Shown here one piece after another: positions 1-14,417 of a stretch of 64,000 bases of DNA. Under the pieces are notes generated by a model that was not told the origin of the DNA, did no database searches, and was given only the letters and a program-made list of their open reading frames with translations. Source of the DNA: Carettochelys insculpta (taxonomy: Eukaryota; Chordata; Testudines; Carettochelyidae); the NCBI RefSeq assembly GCF_033958435.1, contig NC_134137.1, positions 228,883,501 through 228,947,500 on the forward strand, given 5' to 3'. The first letter of the stretch is position 1. Each line of letters opens with the position of its first letter. Both the position numbers and the translations under genes were made by a program.

Positions 1-94
1 AGTGATCAAAAAGACTGGGAACTCATAGTGGATAATCAGCTAAGCATGAGTTTCATAAGTGACACTGTGGCTAAATGGGTTAATACAAATCTTA

Positions 95-531
95 AGCTGC
101 ATCTACACCACCCCAGAGGATCGAAAACGCTAATAAGGTGTGGATATGAATATTTAGCACATCATTTGCATAATGCAGGCCAGTCGCCACATCAAAAGTA
201 TGCTTTTGAAATGTAAAATAGCTGTGTAGATGGGGTTCTTTCAAAAGGAAACAAACGTTACTTGACTGCATTTTTGTTTTGATAGTATATAGACTAGCAT
301 GGCTTTCTGTTACAAATTGGGAAGAAGGGTGCTTTTGAAAACTGAGCTTCCTTTTGAAGGAAACCCGTCTACATGGCTATTTTACATTTCGAAAGCAGCA
401 CTTTCGACACAGTGAGTGGCCGTTATTATGCAACTGAGGTGCTGAATGTTCATATCAGTGCCTCATTAGCATTTTTGATTGGCTGCATTTACACGCCCCT
501 TCCAGAAGGGAGGGGTAATGTAGATGCAGCC
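95..531. mobile_element. Harbinger-type MITE, 437 bp, TTA duplication
   Basis: It starts AGCTGCATCTACAC and ends with the inverse, GTAGATGCAGC, preceded and followed by TTA (92-94, 532-534). The terminal motif is shared with the large Harbinger elements in this window. There is no coding content. A decayed internal copy of the terminal motif lies near 218-230 (GCTGTGTAGATGGGG) and again near 368-375 (GTCTACAT), which could be an older nested element. Confidence 0.75.
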
Positions 532-534
532 TTA

Positions 535-1070
535 GATACATAAACAAGAGAATCTTGAATTAGTGTGAAGAGGTTATTTTGCCTTTGTATTTGACACTGG
601 TGTGATTGCTGCTGGAATCCTGTGCCCGGTTCTGGTGTGCAAAATTCAAAAGTAATGTTGATAAACTGGAGAGGCACTCTCCAAAGAAGAGCCACAAGAA
701 TAATTAAAAGATTAGACAACTAAACATACTGAGCTTTTTCAGTCTAACAAAGAGATGGTAAAAGAGGTGACTTGATAACAGTATATAGGTAGCTACAGGG
801 GGAACAAATATTTACAAACGGTCTAGCAGAGAAAAGCATAAAATGGTCCAATGCCTGAAAGTTGAAGCTAGACAAAGTCAGACTGGAAATAAGACAATAT
901 TTAACAGCGAGAGTAATTAACCAGTGGAACAACTTACCACCAGTTGTGGAGAGTCTCCATCAATGACAATTAAAAAAATCAAGATTTTATCTTTTCCTAA
1001 ATGATCACATCTCTTGGAATTATTTTGAGAACACTTGACGTCTGTGTTTTACAGGAGATCAGATTGGATG
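535..1070 (+). mobile_element. CR1 LINE 3' fragment, old
   Basis: The sequence reads through the familiar CR1 C-terminal coding and 3' region (decayed relatives of 'group of GCCACxAGAATxATTAAA', 'GCCTAACAAAGAG', 'TTAACCAGTGGAACAACTT'). It is heavily mutated, with no open frame. It is cut at 1071 by a hAT element; the continuing CR1 tail just before the cut reads ACAGGAGATCAGATTGGATG. Confidence 0.7.
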
Positions 1071-1980
1071 AAGGATGGGCAAGATATGGCCCACGGGCTG
1101 GATCCAGCCCACCAAGCCTTTGGATCCAGCCTGCAGCCTGCCGGGATCTTCAGGCAGGCTCACTGTTGCTGTCACAGGCTGCTCAAACCAGCCATCTGCT
1201 GGGGCCCTGTGCCTCTAGACACCATGCGCTGCTTGTGTGCATATGGGGGGTGGGAGGGTAACTGGTCAATGAGAGTGGCAAGGATTGTGCTGGGGGCAGG
1301 GGCAGCACATGAAGCCTCCCCACACCACCACATGGTGCAGAGAGGCATATGGCCCCAGGATCCAGATGCCTTGTGCAGCCTAGGACTGCAGCAGACAGGA
1401 AGCTAGCCTGAGGGTCCCGCTGGTCTGCTGCCCAGGAGCTGCTGAAGTACGCACCTCCCAGCCAGAGCTTGCCACTGGCATCCCACCCCCTTCCACTCCC
1501 CAACTCCCTGCCCCAGGTCACCACCCAAACCCTCTGTACCCCCCTCAACATCTCTGCCCCATTTCACAACTCCCTCCCCAACCCTATTCCCCCTCCTACA
1601 TCCTTCCCCTTGGCCTGCACCCACACCCCCCCTCCCAGACCTTGCTCCCCATGCTGCACCCCAATCCCTTTGCTCCAGGTCACAACCCAAAACTTTTGAC
1701 CCCATCCTACATCCCCACCCCCAGGTCAGAATCCTCTTCTGCACCCATACTCCCTCCCAGACCCTGTACCCCAATCACCTGTCCCAGGTCACAACCCCCT
1801 CCTTCTCACAAACTCTGCCTGAAGCTCCCACACCACCTGCACTCCAATTCCCTATTCTGAGCTCCTTTGAACCTAACCTCTCTCCCAGACCTCGCACCTT
1901 CACCATAGAAAAGGGAAGACCTTGACTATTTACCAAAGTCTTGGAGTCGCCCCACATCGGAAATTATTGCCCACCCCTAG
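1071..1980. mobile_element. hAT-type non-autonomous element inside a CR1 tail
   Basis: The ends are GGATGGGCAAGATATGGCCC and the imperfect inverse ATTGCCCACCCCTAG. They are flanked by an 8-bp duplication with two transitions (ATTGGATG at 1063-1070, ATTAAATG at 1981-1988), as hAT transposons make. The interior is C-rich (1440-1900), with four irregular CCAGGTCA-containing units at about 1512, 1673, 1720 and 1784. There is no transposase. The open frames in this stretch reflect its skewed base composition. Confidence 0.65.
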
Positions 1981-4365
<2,385 letters not shown>

Positions 4366-4640
4366 GCCGGTCTACGCTTAGGGACAAAGTCGACTTAAGA
4401 TACACAACTCAAGTTATGTGAATAGAAAAGCTGGAATTGACTTACCTTAAGCTGAATTTCTGCAGCATCCCCTCAGTGAGATGGGAGAAACTATCCCTTC
4501 AACTTCCCTTAGTTTTTGTGACTTTATGGAGTACCAAGGTTAATCGGAGACTGACAAGCAGTTGATTAAGCAAGTCCCTACTAGACCCACTAAATCTACC
4601 CCTGGGAGGGACTGTCAATTTCCCCCGTTGGCACTTTGGT
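4366..4640. mobile_element. DNA-transposon fragment with GTCGACTT interior, family A
   Basis: It begins GGTCTACGCTTAGGGAC and carries the GTCGACTTAAG and GAATTGACTTACCTTAAG blocks, a decayed copy of a non-coding transposon whose ends resemble TCTACAC...GTGTAGAC. Only one half is present; it fades out after CTACTAGACCCACTAAATC. Confidence 0.5.
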
Positions 4641-4971
4641 CTCCTTCAAAATAGTGTCCCCAAAATCTTTTTTCCTGCTCTGAATAGTAATTTGTAATCA
4701 TACAAGTTCTATAAAGTGGCCCTATTCACCCAGACTTTTTTTACATTAGTACATTCTGTGGAATATTTTACATATAGTGTTGCTGCTCTGCCCCAATCCC
4801 TGCTCCTTAATGATTTAATAATTTCTTCTTGAATGGTTTATTGGTAGGTGTTACAGTTAAGCCATTTATTTTTCTGATGTCACTGCACTTCAGAAGTGCT
4901 TATGTCAAGGCCCTTTTTCATTGCCAGGCTTAAGTGCTCATTTGAAAATCAGTACTGAAAAAAATGTATTA

Positions 4972-5151
<180 letters not shown>

Positions 5152-5345
5152 TTAAGACATATCCTCCACACAGACAGACGGCACCTCCAACTTCCACAAG
5201 AGGACTTGATTGTGCCTTGTAGGGATGGCCCATATTAAGTAAGGGGTGGTGCAGAGCCTTGCTATACCAGAAGTACCAATAGGCATTGTGTCACCAGAAG
5301 ATAGAAGATCTCCGTAGAGTCCCCAAGCATGTAGAAGGTGTATTC

Positions 5346-5627
5346 CCATACCTACACGCACTAGGGGAATAAGTTGATTTCAGATTTCAGATATACAATT
5401 CTAGCTACAGAATCGACATATCAGGATCAACTTAGCTCCCTAGTGAAGTCTGAGCCTCTTTAGTCTCGTGTTGATGTCCCTTACTTAAGATGATAGTGTT
5501 GAGTATAGGGGTCAATTGGTGAGACCAGAGAGGTCGATTTTGCTGCATCCTCACCTGACCCACAAAACAGAACTCCGGAAAGTTGAGTGCAATGCGTCGA
5601 TCTTCCGGTAAGTATAGACAAGGCCTC
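5346..5627. mobile_element. DNA-transposon MITE, family A (reverse of 40397-40686)
   Basis: It starts near CTACACGCACTAGGGG and ends CCGGTAAGTATAGACAAGGCC. The order of internal motifs is the reverse complement of the element at 40397-40686, so the two are copies of one family in opposite orientation. No duplication could be fixed at the borders because the ends are eroded. Confidence 0.55.
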
Positions 5628-5639
5628 TAGAAGTACAAC

Positions 5640-7154
5640 TTGCTACACCTATGCAGTCAGCCAACTCCACTAGCAAATTCAGAGGAGTCATAACTTGACC
5701 TTCTCCACTGCCCACCCCCCTGCCTCCTTGAATGCAGTATTTCAGGTCTGACTAGAGATGCACAGAAAAAAAGTATCATCCCTTGCCCAGATACATGCAG
5801 AAATAAAATACATTTATTTCTCTTATGGCTACATTAAGTTACAAGTTCATACTGTATCCAATTCACTGTGCTATCACTTCTGATGTTCTCCAGATTACTG
5901 ATTTCTGGTAAAGATTTCTAGCTCACTCTGCATTGTGCATTCAGCACAAAAACAGCTTTTCAATGCATGTGCTGGTTTTGTGCTGAATCTCATTTTATGT
6001 AATTTTATATTTTATCATTTTTGCAGAAAGCTTGAGCTGAAATATGATTGAAATTCATTTATATATCTTAAATTATCTGGTTGAATCTAGTGTATGAAAA
6101 AATTCTAGTTAACCAAATATTCATCTTAGAAAACTAATTAACAGCCATATACAAAAAGATATGTAAAGGTATGGCAGAGAGTATACAGAAAATGAAATGG
6201 TATGTGCCAAGTTTAATGAAGAAATTTAATTACTAGAGCTGATCAGAAAAAGGAAGAGTTTTTACAAGACTGAATTTTGTGTCAGGATTTTGTTTTCATG
6301 TACGTTTTATACCCAGTTCTGCTAATTACTAACAGTGAAATAGGTGTCAAGATCCATTGCATTAATAGGAATTTCCCACATGCTGTAATTTAAGACCAGA
6401 TTCTACTTGGCTTTTACATGTGTGGTCAGTTTGGTGGGAAGAGTGCAAAAAACCAAGCAGAACTGCAGCTTCAGTAACACAATGGATCACAGGTTTTCCT
6501 CTATCTCCACCTTCCCTGGAGTTCATGACAGGTAGTACAACTCTGAGATATTCCTAATAGGTACAGTCCTACTATATAGTGTGGAAAGAACTGACCACAA
6601 TGTATTTGTAGTTCTTCACTCTGATTCATCTTTCACAGTTCTTGTTTTTTTTTTCTTTTGTATAAGATAACTATCAACCATTACCCTATTTCTGTATACA
6701 GGCCTCTCACTCATATCCATGGTGGTATTGCATATGGAGAATTTGAAGGACTGGATCTTGTGGTCTAGCTGACAGCTTTGAAAAATACAGTCTTTCATTT
6801 GAAATGAATAAAATGAATGCAGGGAAGCTCTCCTAAACCTTTCAGCCAATGTACTGCAATGTTGCCACGTGAAAAACAAAAAAAATCCTAGAGATAAGCA
6901 GCAAGTCCCCTTGTATCACATGTTCAGTTTGGGGCTCCAGTGCCAAAAAGGACAACTGCAATGCTGGTTTTTGAGTAGTGAATGAAACTAAGAAGTAGAT
7001 TAAAATAAACTCATTTTGTGAAAGCCACCAAAAAGCAGTTGAAGAATAATGGTGTTTTGTAACCATTTATCAGGACCAAATCTGACTCAGTAAAAAACGC
7101 TGTATCCAGTTATTAGCCATCTATGCACCTACATGAATCACAGTTCATAAGTAC
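5640..7154. other. SPAG17 intron, nothing recognised
   Basis: AT-rich intron. Open frames here (for example 6616-7066, minus) show no family similarity and no splice-supported exon. A short poly-T tract lies near 6645. Confidence 0.45.
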
Positions 7155-7271
7155 CTGAAGAAGAAGACGTGGATTGAAATGTTCAGCAAAACTCCAGTCT
7201 GTCAAATTCCGCTGCTGGGTCTTTTGTATTTCCTCTAAACCCGTCCGTGGGCCACAGCTCTGTGGTTTCAC
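7155..7271 (-). CDS. SPAG17: SPAG17 exon (KTQQRNLTDWSFAEHFNPR block)
   Basis: This exon is about 117 bp, with a donor at CAG/GTACTT. The core KTQQRNLTDWSFAEHFNPR followed by LLLQ is a clear SPAG17 match. The upstream border is chosen at CTCTGAG/GTGAAACC because the resulting VKPQSCGPRTGLEE keeps the family's spacing to the LEEI motif. A second possible acceptor lies 12 bases inside (AAACCACAG), also in frame. It exits in phase 0 into the exon at 5127. Confidence 0.88.
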
Positions 7272-7997
7272 CTCAGAGTACATCAAAACAACAACAATAA
7301 AAAACAATATTTTGGCGTTCAGTTGTTTTAAACTGAATGCAATCCTGTTGATTTAATTTCGGAGAGGGGCATGAGAGACAACAGAATGTAGAACAGAGAG
7401 TGGCCAATGTACGAACATAATTAACGGCATAAATGCTGCACATATGTAAGTGTATATGGCAATTGTTTAGGAAGAATGAACACTGACAATAAGATTTTTG
7501 CTTTGAGTGCTTTATGGTCAACATAATCTAAATATTTCTATTGTTAGGTTATATGCTTCTGGGTGCTGTAAGCAATTACAGACTTACAGTCAGGTCTCGT
7601 GAAGTCATTTCAACATGGCTTTACTTATCTAGGGTTATACGGCAGACAGATGTTTGTAAAGATGCCAAACCACAAAATCTGTTAGTGGGATTACAGTTTG
7701 GCAATCACTCTTAAACTCTTACACTAAAATTAATCTCTTGCACTCAATAAATAGCACAGCATTGCCATGGGAAGGTCCCCTCCACCTTCCATTTTGTGTA
7801 GTGCCTTGGAAGAGACTGATTTTACAGTATTTTAAAGCTATTCAACTTTATTGTATTATCCCAAGACATAATAAAATTAACAGCCACATGAAGATTCACC
7901 AAGGAATTACCAGCAAGAGGAATTCACTGTATATAGTCCCTAATGTTCTTTCATGTCACACAATGAAACAGTTTATTCCATTCAGTATACTAATCAC

Positions 7998-8560
7998 TAA
8001 GGCTACAATTATGTCATGGGAAGTCACGGAATCTGTGACTTCCAGAGACATCTGTGATTTTTTCTGCCTTGGGACTGGAGCTCCCAGCCCCACCCCCCAC
8101 CCTCAGCTCCTAGCTCTCACCCTGGTGTGGTAAGCACCTGCAGCTGCCACGCAGCATTGGAGAAAGACCCCACAGCTGTTTAGCCATGGCTGGTGGACCC
8201 TCTGGAGCTCCCAGCCACCATGGGGGTTCAAGGGAACCTCACAGCATCTTGGCCCCCCATGGCACTGCAGGTGTTACAGGATCCCTCCGCCCTCCCTGGT
8301 GTACCCTGCTGCTATTGCACCTCCCCAGAACTACCAGCTACCATGTGGGAGGGCCCAGGAACTCCTACTCACTGCAGTGGTTGGGGATCCTGGAGTCCCT
8401 TCAGTGGTGGGTACTGAATCTGTCTCTCTCTCCAGTTAGTCACGGATATTTTTAGTGAAAATCAGGGACAAATCAAGGGCACCCATGAATGTTTGTTTAT
8501 TCCCAATGGACACTGAATGATTTTTTGCTAAAAAATATCCATGACAGAATCTTAACCCTC
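7998..8560. mobile_element. hAT-type non-autonomous element, perfect 8-bp duplication
   Basis: It starts TAAGGCTACAATTATGTCAT and ends ATGACAGAATCTTAACCCTC, imperfect inverted termini. The flanks are CTAATCAC on both sides (7990-7997 and 8561-8568), a perfect 8-bp target duplication typical of hAT. The middle is GC-rich and non-coding; the end halves carry repeated GTCACGGA/TCCATGAC motifs, the usual layout of this repeat type. Confidence 0.8.
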
Positions 8561-8982
8561 CTAATCACTTCTGAAATGAAGTAACTAATGTCTTACTTTG
8601 TTTACAAGAGGATTAGCCAGACCATTTCCTCCACCACCGTCATTCTTTTCTATATGCTCTGGAAATGAAACACAGAAGAAAGATGCTAGAAATTCAGATA
8701 TTTTCAGAATTTGTTATTCTATTTATGCAACTTTGTTAGCCCCATGTTGTGGGCATGCTCTAAGTCATCCATCAGAAAGATACAGGGGCTCCCTCTTGTA
8801 GATCTCCCTGCTTAAAGATGTTTTGCATTTAAGTCACTGCCAAAAAGGAGAACCGTTCTGCTTTTGGTCCTTTCTTCCCCCATGCTCATGCCCACCTAAT
8901 TCATATTTTGCACTGGGGTGGATGTGAAGCAAGCAGAACTGCCTCTGTGAAACGTCTCCCTCAGTCTGCTCGATTGGAAACA

Positions 8983-9546
8983 ATGAGTTTTAAGCATATT
9001 GCCAGTGCTAGCAGAATGCGTAGAGTTAGTGAATGTAAGCAGCATTGCAGCAGTGTGACTCTGGGCATACTATTAGACATTATACAGCATAGTACAAAAG
9101 GTTCTGTTGATATTGCTTGCCATCTTGGATTTCCACCAATGACCATGTGAATTATTAGCAAGAATGCTGAGGACATTGTGAATAAAGCAAAGTATGCTTC
9201 AAAGCATTCCTCTGTAAAGATTATGCAGAAAAGTAGTGCTAAAATGGAAAAAAAAATGGTACAGATCCTGGATATATGGCTGAAGGATCTGCATAAAAAC
9301 AATACCCTGATCAGCCTAACTCTCATTCAGGAGAAAGTTATCAGCTTGTATGAGGACATAAAAATTGATGAAGAAAAAACTGCTGAAGAAACTTTCACTT
9401 CAAGCCAAGGATGGTTCCACCGAAAAGGTATGAGGCCCCAAAAATGCATATCTGTGACTGAACTTTATATAGAAAATGGAATTTGGAGGCTAGAATGCCC
9501 TTCTGATGATCACCAATATGGCCAAAGGTATAGAAGCAGTGTTGGC
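8983..9546 (+). pseudogene. Tigger/CENP-B-like transposase, N-terminal relic
   Basis: One reading frame from an ATG at 8983 carries a degraded pogo/CENP-B type helix-turn-helix (LDIIQHSTKGSVDIACHLG, then TVR-like NAEDIV). The second half (LDIWLKDLHKNN, SLYEDIK, AEETFTSSQGWFHR) matches the CENP-B-like DNA-binding domain of Tigger transposases. A TGA at 9148-9150 interrupts it. It is cut at 9553 by a Harbinger derivative, and no catalytic domain is seen beyond. It is unrelated to the Tigger at 53847. Confidence 0.7.
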
Positions 9547-9552
9547 CACATG

Positions 9553-10263
9553 GGCTACGTCTACACGTGCAGCCAACATCGAAATAGCTTAGTTCGATGT
9601 TGCGACATCGAAATAGTCTATTTCGATGAATAACGTCTACACGTCCTCCAGGGCCGGCAATGTCGATGTTCAACTTCGATGTTGCTCAGCCCAACATCGA
9701 AATAGGTGCTGCGAGGGAACGTCTACACGTCAAAGTAGCACACATCGAAATAGGGATGGCAGGCACAGCTGCAGACAGGGTCACAGGGCGGACTCAACAG
9801 CCAGCCGCTCCCTTAAAGGGCCCCTCCCAGACACAGTTGCACTAAACAACACAAGATCCACAGAGCTGACAACTGGTTGCAGACCCTGTGCCTGCAGCAT
9901 AGATCCCCAGCTGCCGCAGAAGCAGCCAGAAGCCCTGGGCTAAGGGCTGCTGCCCACGGTGACCATAGAGCCCCACAGGGGCTGGAGAGAGAGCATCTCT
10001 CAACCCCCCAGCTGATGGCCGCCATGGAGGACCCAGCAATTTCGACGTTGCGGGACGCGGATCGTCTACACGGTCCCTACTTCGACGTTGAACGTCGAAG
10101 TAGGGCGCTATTCCTATCTCCTCATGAGGTTAGCGACTTCGACGTCTCGCCGCCTAACGTCGAAGTTAACTTCGAAATAGCGCCTGACGCGTGTAGACGT
10201 GACGGGCGCTATTTCGAAGTTGGTGCCGCTACTTCGAAGTAGCGTGCACGTGTAGACGCAGCC
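9553..10263 (-). mobile_element. Harbinger 711-bp derivative, ATG duplication
   Basis: The termini are GGCTACGTCTACACGTGC and GTGCACGTGTAGACGCAGCC, with ATG at 9550-9552 and 10264-10266. Its ends match the ends of the 4.7-kb element at 25316-30036 in reverse orientation, but it lacks both genes. The length of 711 bp is shared with copies at 35596, 36221 and 60806. The subterminal regions are dense in TTCGAAGTAG, TTTCGATGT and TCGACGTT palindromic motifs. The open frames in it come from these repeats. Confidence 0.88.
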
Positions 10264-10775
10264 ATGAAGTGCCACTCAGAGAAACTTTCTCACAAGTAGC
10301 TGTCCCTCTGAAAATAAAGCTGAAAACTTGTCTCTATTACCTGCAAATGAGTTGCCAACAAAAGAAGAAAACTTGTAATAGTTCACAAAATCATAAATGA
10401 CCAGCAGAGCTCAGTAGTTTGAAATCCTAAACTGAAGTTTTGTGGGAGAATAATTTTTGTAACTAAACACATCAAAATGTTTTAGTTTGTGTTCTGAGAT
10501 ACTCTGTTGTTTCAATTTCTCATTAGTTGAAACAAATACTAAACATTCAGCTATTTGCTCCTGCAGCTGGGGCAATGTTATTTCTTACTCACTTTCTTTG
10601 ATGTGGGAGCAGCTATCCTGAATCTCTTTCACAAATTCCTGGCAGGATCCATAACAGCTTCATTAATCAGGAGTGCTATTCACCTCTAACATGGTCACAT
10701 AAAGTAAACTGACAAATTTAGGTAAGAATTCCTCAACCTCCTCCAAGAAAACTTGTAAAGACTCAATGTCACAAT
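10264..10775. other. SPAG17 intron, unassigned
   Basis: AT-rich intron between two MITEs. Nothing is recognised; it may be the remainder of the old Tigger split by the 711-bp element, but I cannot align it. Confidence 0.35.
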
Positions 10776-12244
10776 GGCCATGTCTACACGAGCGCCAAAC
10801 TTCGAAATGGCCATGCAAATGGCCATTTCGAAGTTTACTAATGAAGCGCTGAAATGCATATTCAGTGCTTCATTAGCATGCGGGCGGCCGCGGCACTTCG
10901 AAATTGACGCGCCTCGCTGCCGCGTGGCTCGTCCCAACAGGGCTCCTTTTCGAAAGGACCCCGCCTACTTTGAAGTCCCCTTATTCCCATGAGCTGATGG
11001 ATTGGGAATTGGTTAAAAGACAGAAAACAAAGGGTTGGAATAAATGGTAAATTTTCACAATGGAGGGGGGTAACTAGTGGTGTTTCCCAGGGGTCAGTCC
11101 TGGGACCAATCCTGTTCAACTTGTTCATCAATGATCTAGAAAATGAGGTAAGCAGTGAGGTGGCAAAGTTTGCAGATGACACCAAGTTGTTCAGGACACT
11201 CAAAACCAAAAGGGATTGTGAAGAACTACAAAAAGATCTCAGCAAACTGAGTGATTGGGCAGCAAAATGGCAAATGAAATTTAATGTGGGTAAGTGTAAG
11301 GTAATGCACATTGGAAAAAATAACCCAAATTACACGTACAACATGATGGGGTCAAATTTAGCTACGACAGATGAGGAAAGGGATCTTGGACTTATAGTGG
11401 ATAGTTCTCTGAAGACATCCACGCAGTGTGCAGCGGCAGTTAGTAAAGCAAATAGGATGTTAGGAATTATTAAAAAAGGGATAGATAATAAGACAAAAGA
11501 TATCATACTTCCCCTATATAAAACTATGGTACGCCCACATCTTGAGTACTGCGTGCAGATGTGGTCTCCTCACCTCAAAAAAGATATATTGGCATTAGAA
11601 AAGGTTCAGAAAAGGGCGACTAAGATGATTAGGGGTTTGGAACGGGTCCCATATGGGGAGAGGCTAGAGAGACTGGGACTTTGCAGTCTGGAAAAGAGGT
11701 GATTGAGGGGCGATATGATAGAGGTATATAAAATCATGAATGGTGTGGAGAAAGTGAATACAGAAAAATTATTTACCTTTTCCCATAATACAAGAACTAG
11801 GGGACACCAAATGAAATTGATGGGTAGTAGGTTCAAAACTAATAAAAGGAAATTTTTCTTCACACAGCGCAAAGTCAACCTGTGGAACTCCTTGCCGGAG
11901 GAGGCTGTGAAGGCCAGGACTCTATTCGGGTTTAAAAAAGAGCTCGATAATTTTTTGCAGGTTAGGTCCATAAATGGCTATTAGCCAGGGGTAAAGTATG
12001 GTGCCCTAGCCTTCAGTACAAAGGCAGGAGATGGATGGCAGGAGATAAATCACTTGATCATTGTCTTCTGTTCTCCTTCTCTGGCATTGGCCACTGTCGG
12101 CAGATGGGCTACTGGGCTGGATGGACCTTTAGTCTGACCCAGTATGGCCATTCTTATGTTCTTATGTTCAGTGCTTCATCAGTAAACTTCGAAATGGCCA
12201 TTTGCGTGGCCATTTCGAAGTTTGGGGCTCGTGTAGACGTAGCC
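10776..12244. mobile_element. Foldback MITE split by a CR1, AAT duplication
   Basis: It begins GGCCATGTCTACACGAGCGC and ends GGGGCTCGTGTAGACGTAGCC, with AAT at 10773-10775 and 12245-12247. The left arm (10776 to about 11000) is intact up to the apex of the palindrome. The right arm survives only as its outer 75 bases or so (about 12170-12244). A CR1 fills the gap. Internal motifs TTCGAAATGGCCAT, GGGCGGCCGC and CTCCTTTTCGAAAGGA recur in the copies at 12258 and 63254. Confidence 0.8.
11001..12170 (+). mobile_element. CR1 LINE, 5'-truncated young copy
   Basis: About 1.17 kb of the CR1 3' end, starting in reverse transcriptase and ending in the short repeat TTCTTATGTTCTTATG. The frame from 11121 contains FADDTK, the catalytic core of the RT palm, and runs through the C-terminal domain to 11984. 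A single TGA at 11700-11702 (arginine CGA in the copy at 56143) interrupts it. The copy is nearly identical to 56143-57106, which indicates a fairly young family. Confidence 0.9.
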
Positions 12245-12257
12245 AATAAGTCACAAT

Positions 12258-12618
12258 GGCTGTGTCTACACTAGCCCCAAACTTCAAAATGGCCACACAA
12301 ATGGCCATTTCGAAGTTTACTAATGAAGTGCTGAAAAGCATATTCAGCGCTTCATGAGCATGCGGGCGGCCGCGGCACTTCGAAATTGACGCGGCTCGCC
12401 ACCGCACGGCTCATCCCGACGGGGCTCCTTTTCGAAAGGACCTCGCCTACTTCGAAGTCCCCTTATTTCCATCAGCTCATGGGAATAAGGAGACTTTGAA
12501 GTAGGAGGGGTCCTTTCGGAAAGAAGCCCCGTTGGGATGAGCAGCGCGGCGGCGAGCCGTGTCAATTTCAAAGTGCCGCGGCCGCCCGCATGCTAATGAA
12601 GCGCTGAATATGCATTTG
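12258..12618. mobile_element. Foldback MITE, truncated right end
   Basis: It starts GGCTGTGTCTACACTAGCCC after AAT (12255-12257). The two arms meet near 12475 and pair through the CTTCGAAGTCCCCTTATT / AATAAGGAGACTTTGAAG region. The right arm stops near GAATATGCAT, so the last 75 bases or so and the right duplication are missing. It sits only 13 bp from the end of the preceding foldback element. Confidence 0.75.
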
Positions 12619-13329
12619 ATGTTCACTGCTACAGACAAGAGGGGAAATTTAGCCTCGTAGAAAACTTCTAAATCTCCTGCTATTGTGTATTTCATCAATA
12701 CTATTCAGTGCAGCACCACAAATATCAGAGCCATATCACAGAATACAGGCATTGAGGGAACCACCATGCAAGGTACCAAATTTGCTTGGTACAAGGAAGT
12801 TATCAAACTGCTGCCAGCATGGTGTGATCAGCATGGAAACCGCCAGTACTGATAATAGCAGAATCATTCTATCAAGGTTGAAACAATTGGTAGTCATATA
12901 TCAGTCAATTTAGTATGTTTATGTGATACTGAAATCTTGATACTCAGACTTCTCAGAGTTCCTATAATAGCCATAGAAGGGCATGGATTGCCTCAGGACA
13001 GGAGTGGTATGGGGAATTAGTGGAAGTTTTCCTAGGAGGAGTACTCCTTTTTTCTTTTTATCCATTCTACAACAGAGAGAAGCTGTAGTGTTAGGTGATG
13101 GAGCCCTGAACCTGATGGAGCACTTCTGGAAAAAGAAAGTTGTCCAATGGAGTCAGAAACATGAGGGCCTGATGTTGATCTTGTGGAATGATCAAACAGA
13201 AACACTGCAAGCATGTCTTTTTGTCTTTCATAGTCTTTTTGAAAAGGACTTGCAGATGGTACGTTTGCTGGAAATATGGGACTCCCTCAAAAAAAGAGGA
13301 CATTTTGTATGCCCACTGTTTGTAGGTAT
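12619..13329. other. SPAG17 intron, unassigned
   Basis: Intron DNA. The two overlapping open frames near 13000-13340 show no recognisable domain. It could be an older part of the LINE fragment that follows, but I cannot show this. Confidence 0.35.
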
Positions 13330-13349
13330 TATATTGTTATAGAAAGATC

Positions 13350-13700
13350 ATGAGAACAGGATGGATGCAGAGGATCACCCCTAAGGAATTATATTGGAAG
13401 ATACAACCAAAAGAGAACCTACTGAAGAAGGTTATACAATGCAAATTACATCTATTCGGGCATATTCGCAGAACAAATAATGAACGAAAAGTCAAGACCC
13501 TGGTATTTGGCATAACGGACAGTTTGAATAGGAGAGGCAAACCCCACAGAGAGTGGGTAGATGATATAGTAGATAGGTGCAGACCTAGTCTACAGAAACT
13601 AAGCCATTCTGCACCGGACAGGGAGAGATGGAAGGAAATAGTGAGAGAGGCATCAGACACTAATGGGTGCTGAGCCCACGATTGTTGATGATGATGATGA
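13350..13700 (+). pseudogene. Non-LTR retrotransposon ORF2 C-terminus with (GAT)n tail
   Basis: An open frame of 107 codons carries the pattern LFGHIRR, then RRGKPHREWVDDI and DRERWKEIV. This is the conserved C-terminal tail of reverse transcriptase polyproteins from several non-LTR clades (L2/I/RTE-like). The stop is followed at once by a short GATGATGATGATGA run, the simple-repeat 3' end such elements use. The clade is not resolved. Confidence 0.65.
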
Positions 13701-14417
13701 CGAATGCAGGGGAGGACAGAGTTTGAGTCATGGAATACATGCTGTACCAACATCTCAAAGAAAAACAATTAGAATACAAGAAGGTGGTAACTGGTTTTTT
13801 CCTTCTTTAAATTATTGCAGGTGTTTCTTTCAGGCATTACTCAAACACCCACATGAGCAGAAAGTGGAGCTTCTTCTGGATTTGGGTGCAGAGTAGTAAA
13901 GAAAACCTGTAAGTTTATTACTTGGTTGAAGTGAAACTGTGAAATCACTTTACATAAAAATTTTGGATGAGTCCTTAGGGCTATGCTATCTTTAAAAAAA
14001 ATGTATATACAGAATTGCTGCCATTAAGGCCTGCACTTCACTTAGGCTGCGTCTACACTACAAGACAAAACTGATATATAAGTTTGAATATTTAACCTTG
14101 ATATGAATTTGAATAAAGTGCTCAAAAGCTTCTTGAAATTTGATCCACCTTTTCTCTGTGTCAAATTTCTGTGTCCCCATTACCCCATGCAAGTTCAACC
14201 GCATGAGCACTGCATTGTGGGTACCTATCGCACAGTGCCTTACCCCCAGTTGCTTGTGGGTGCTTCATGTTTGCATCTCAGAATTCCAAGCACTGTCCCA
14301 GAATTCACTGCATCACCAACCGCATGAAAAAAGAACTGGAAATCGTGCTATTTCCTGCTGCAGCATTCCAGTGCAAGCCTGGATCCACAAACACTCCAAC
14401 TCATAGCACAGAGTGTT

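Noticed and set aside
1642..1860. Pro/Ser-rich frames at 1.4-1.9 kb
   Set aside because: They are produced by the C-rich interior of the hAT element.
8186..8455. Overlapping GC-rich frames
   Set aside because: They fall inside the hAT element at 7998-8560 and have low-complexity composition.
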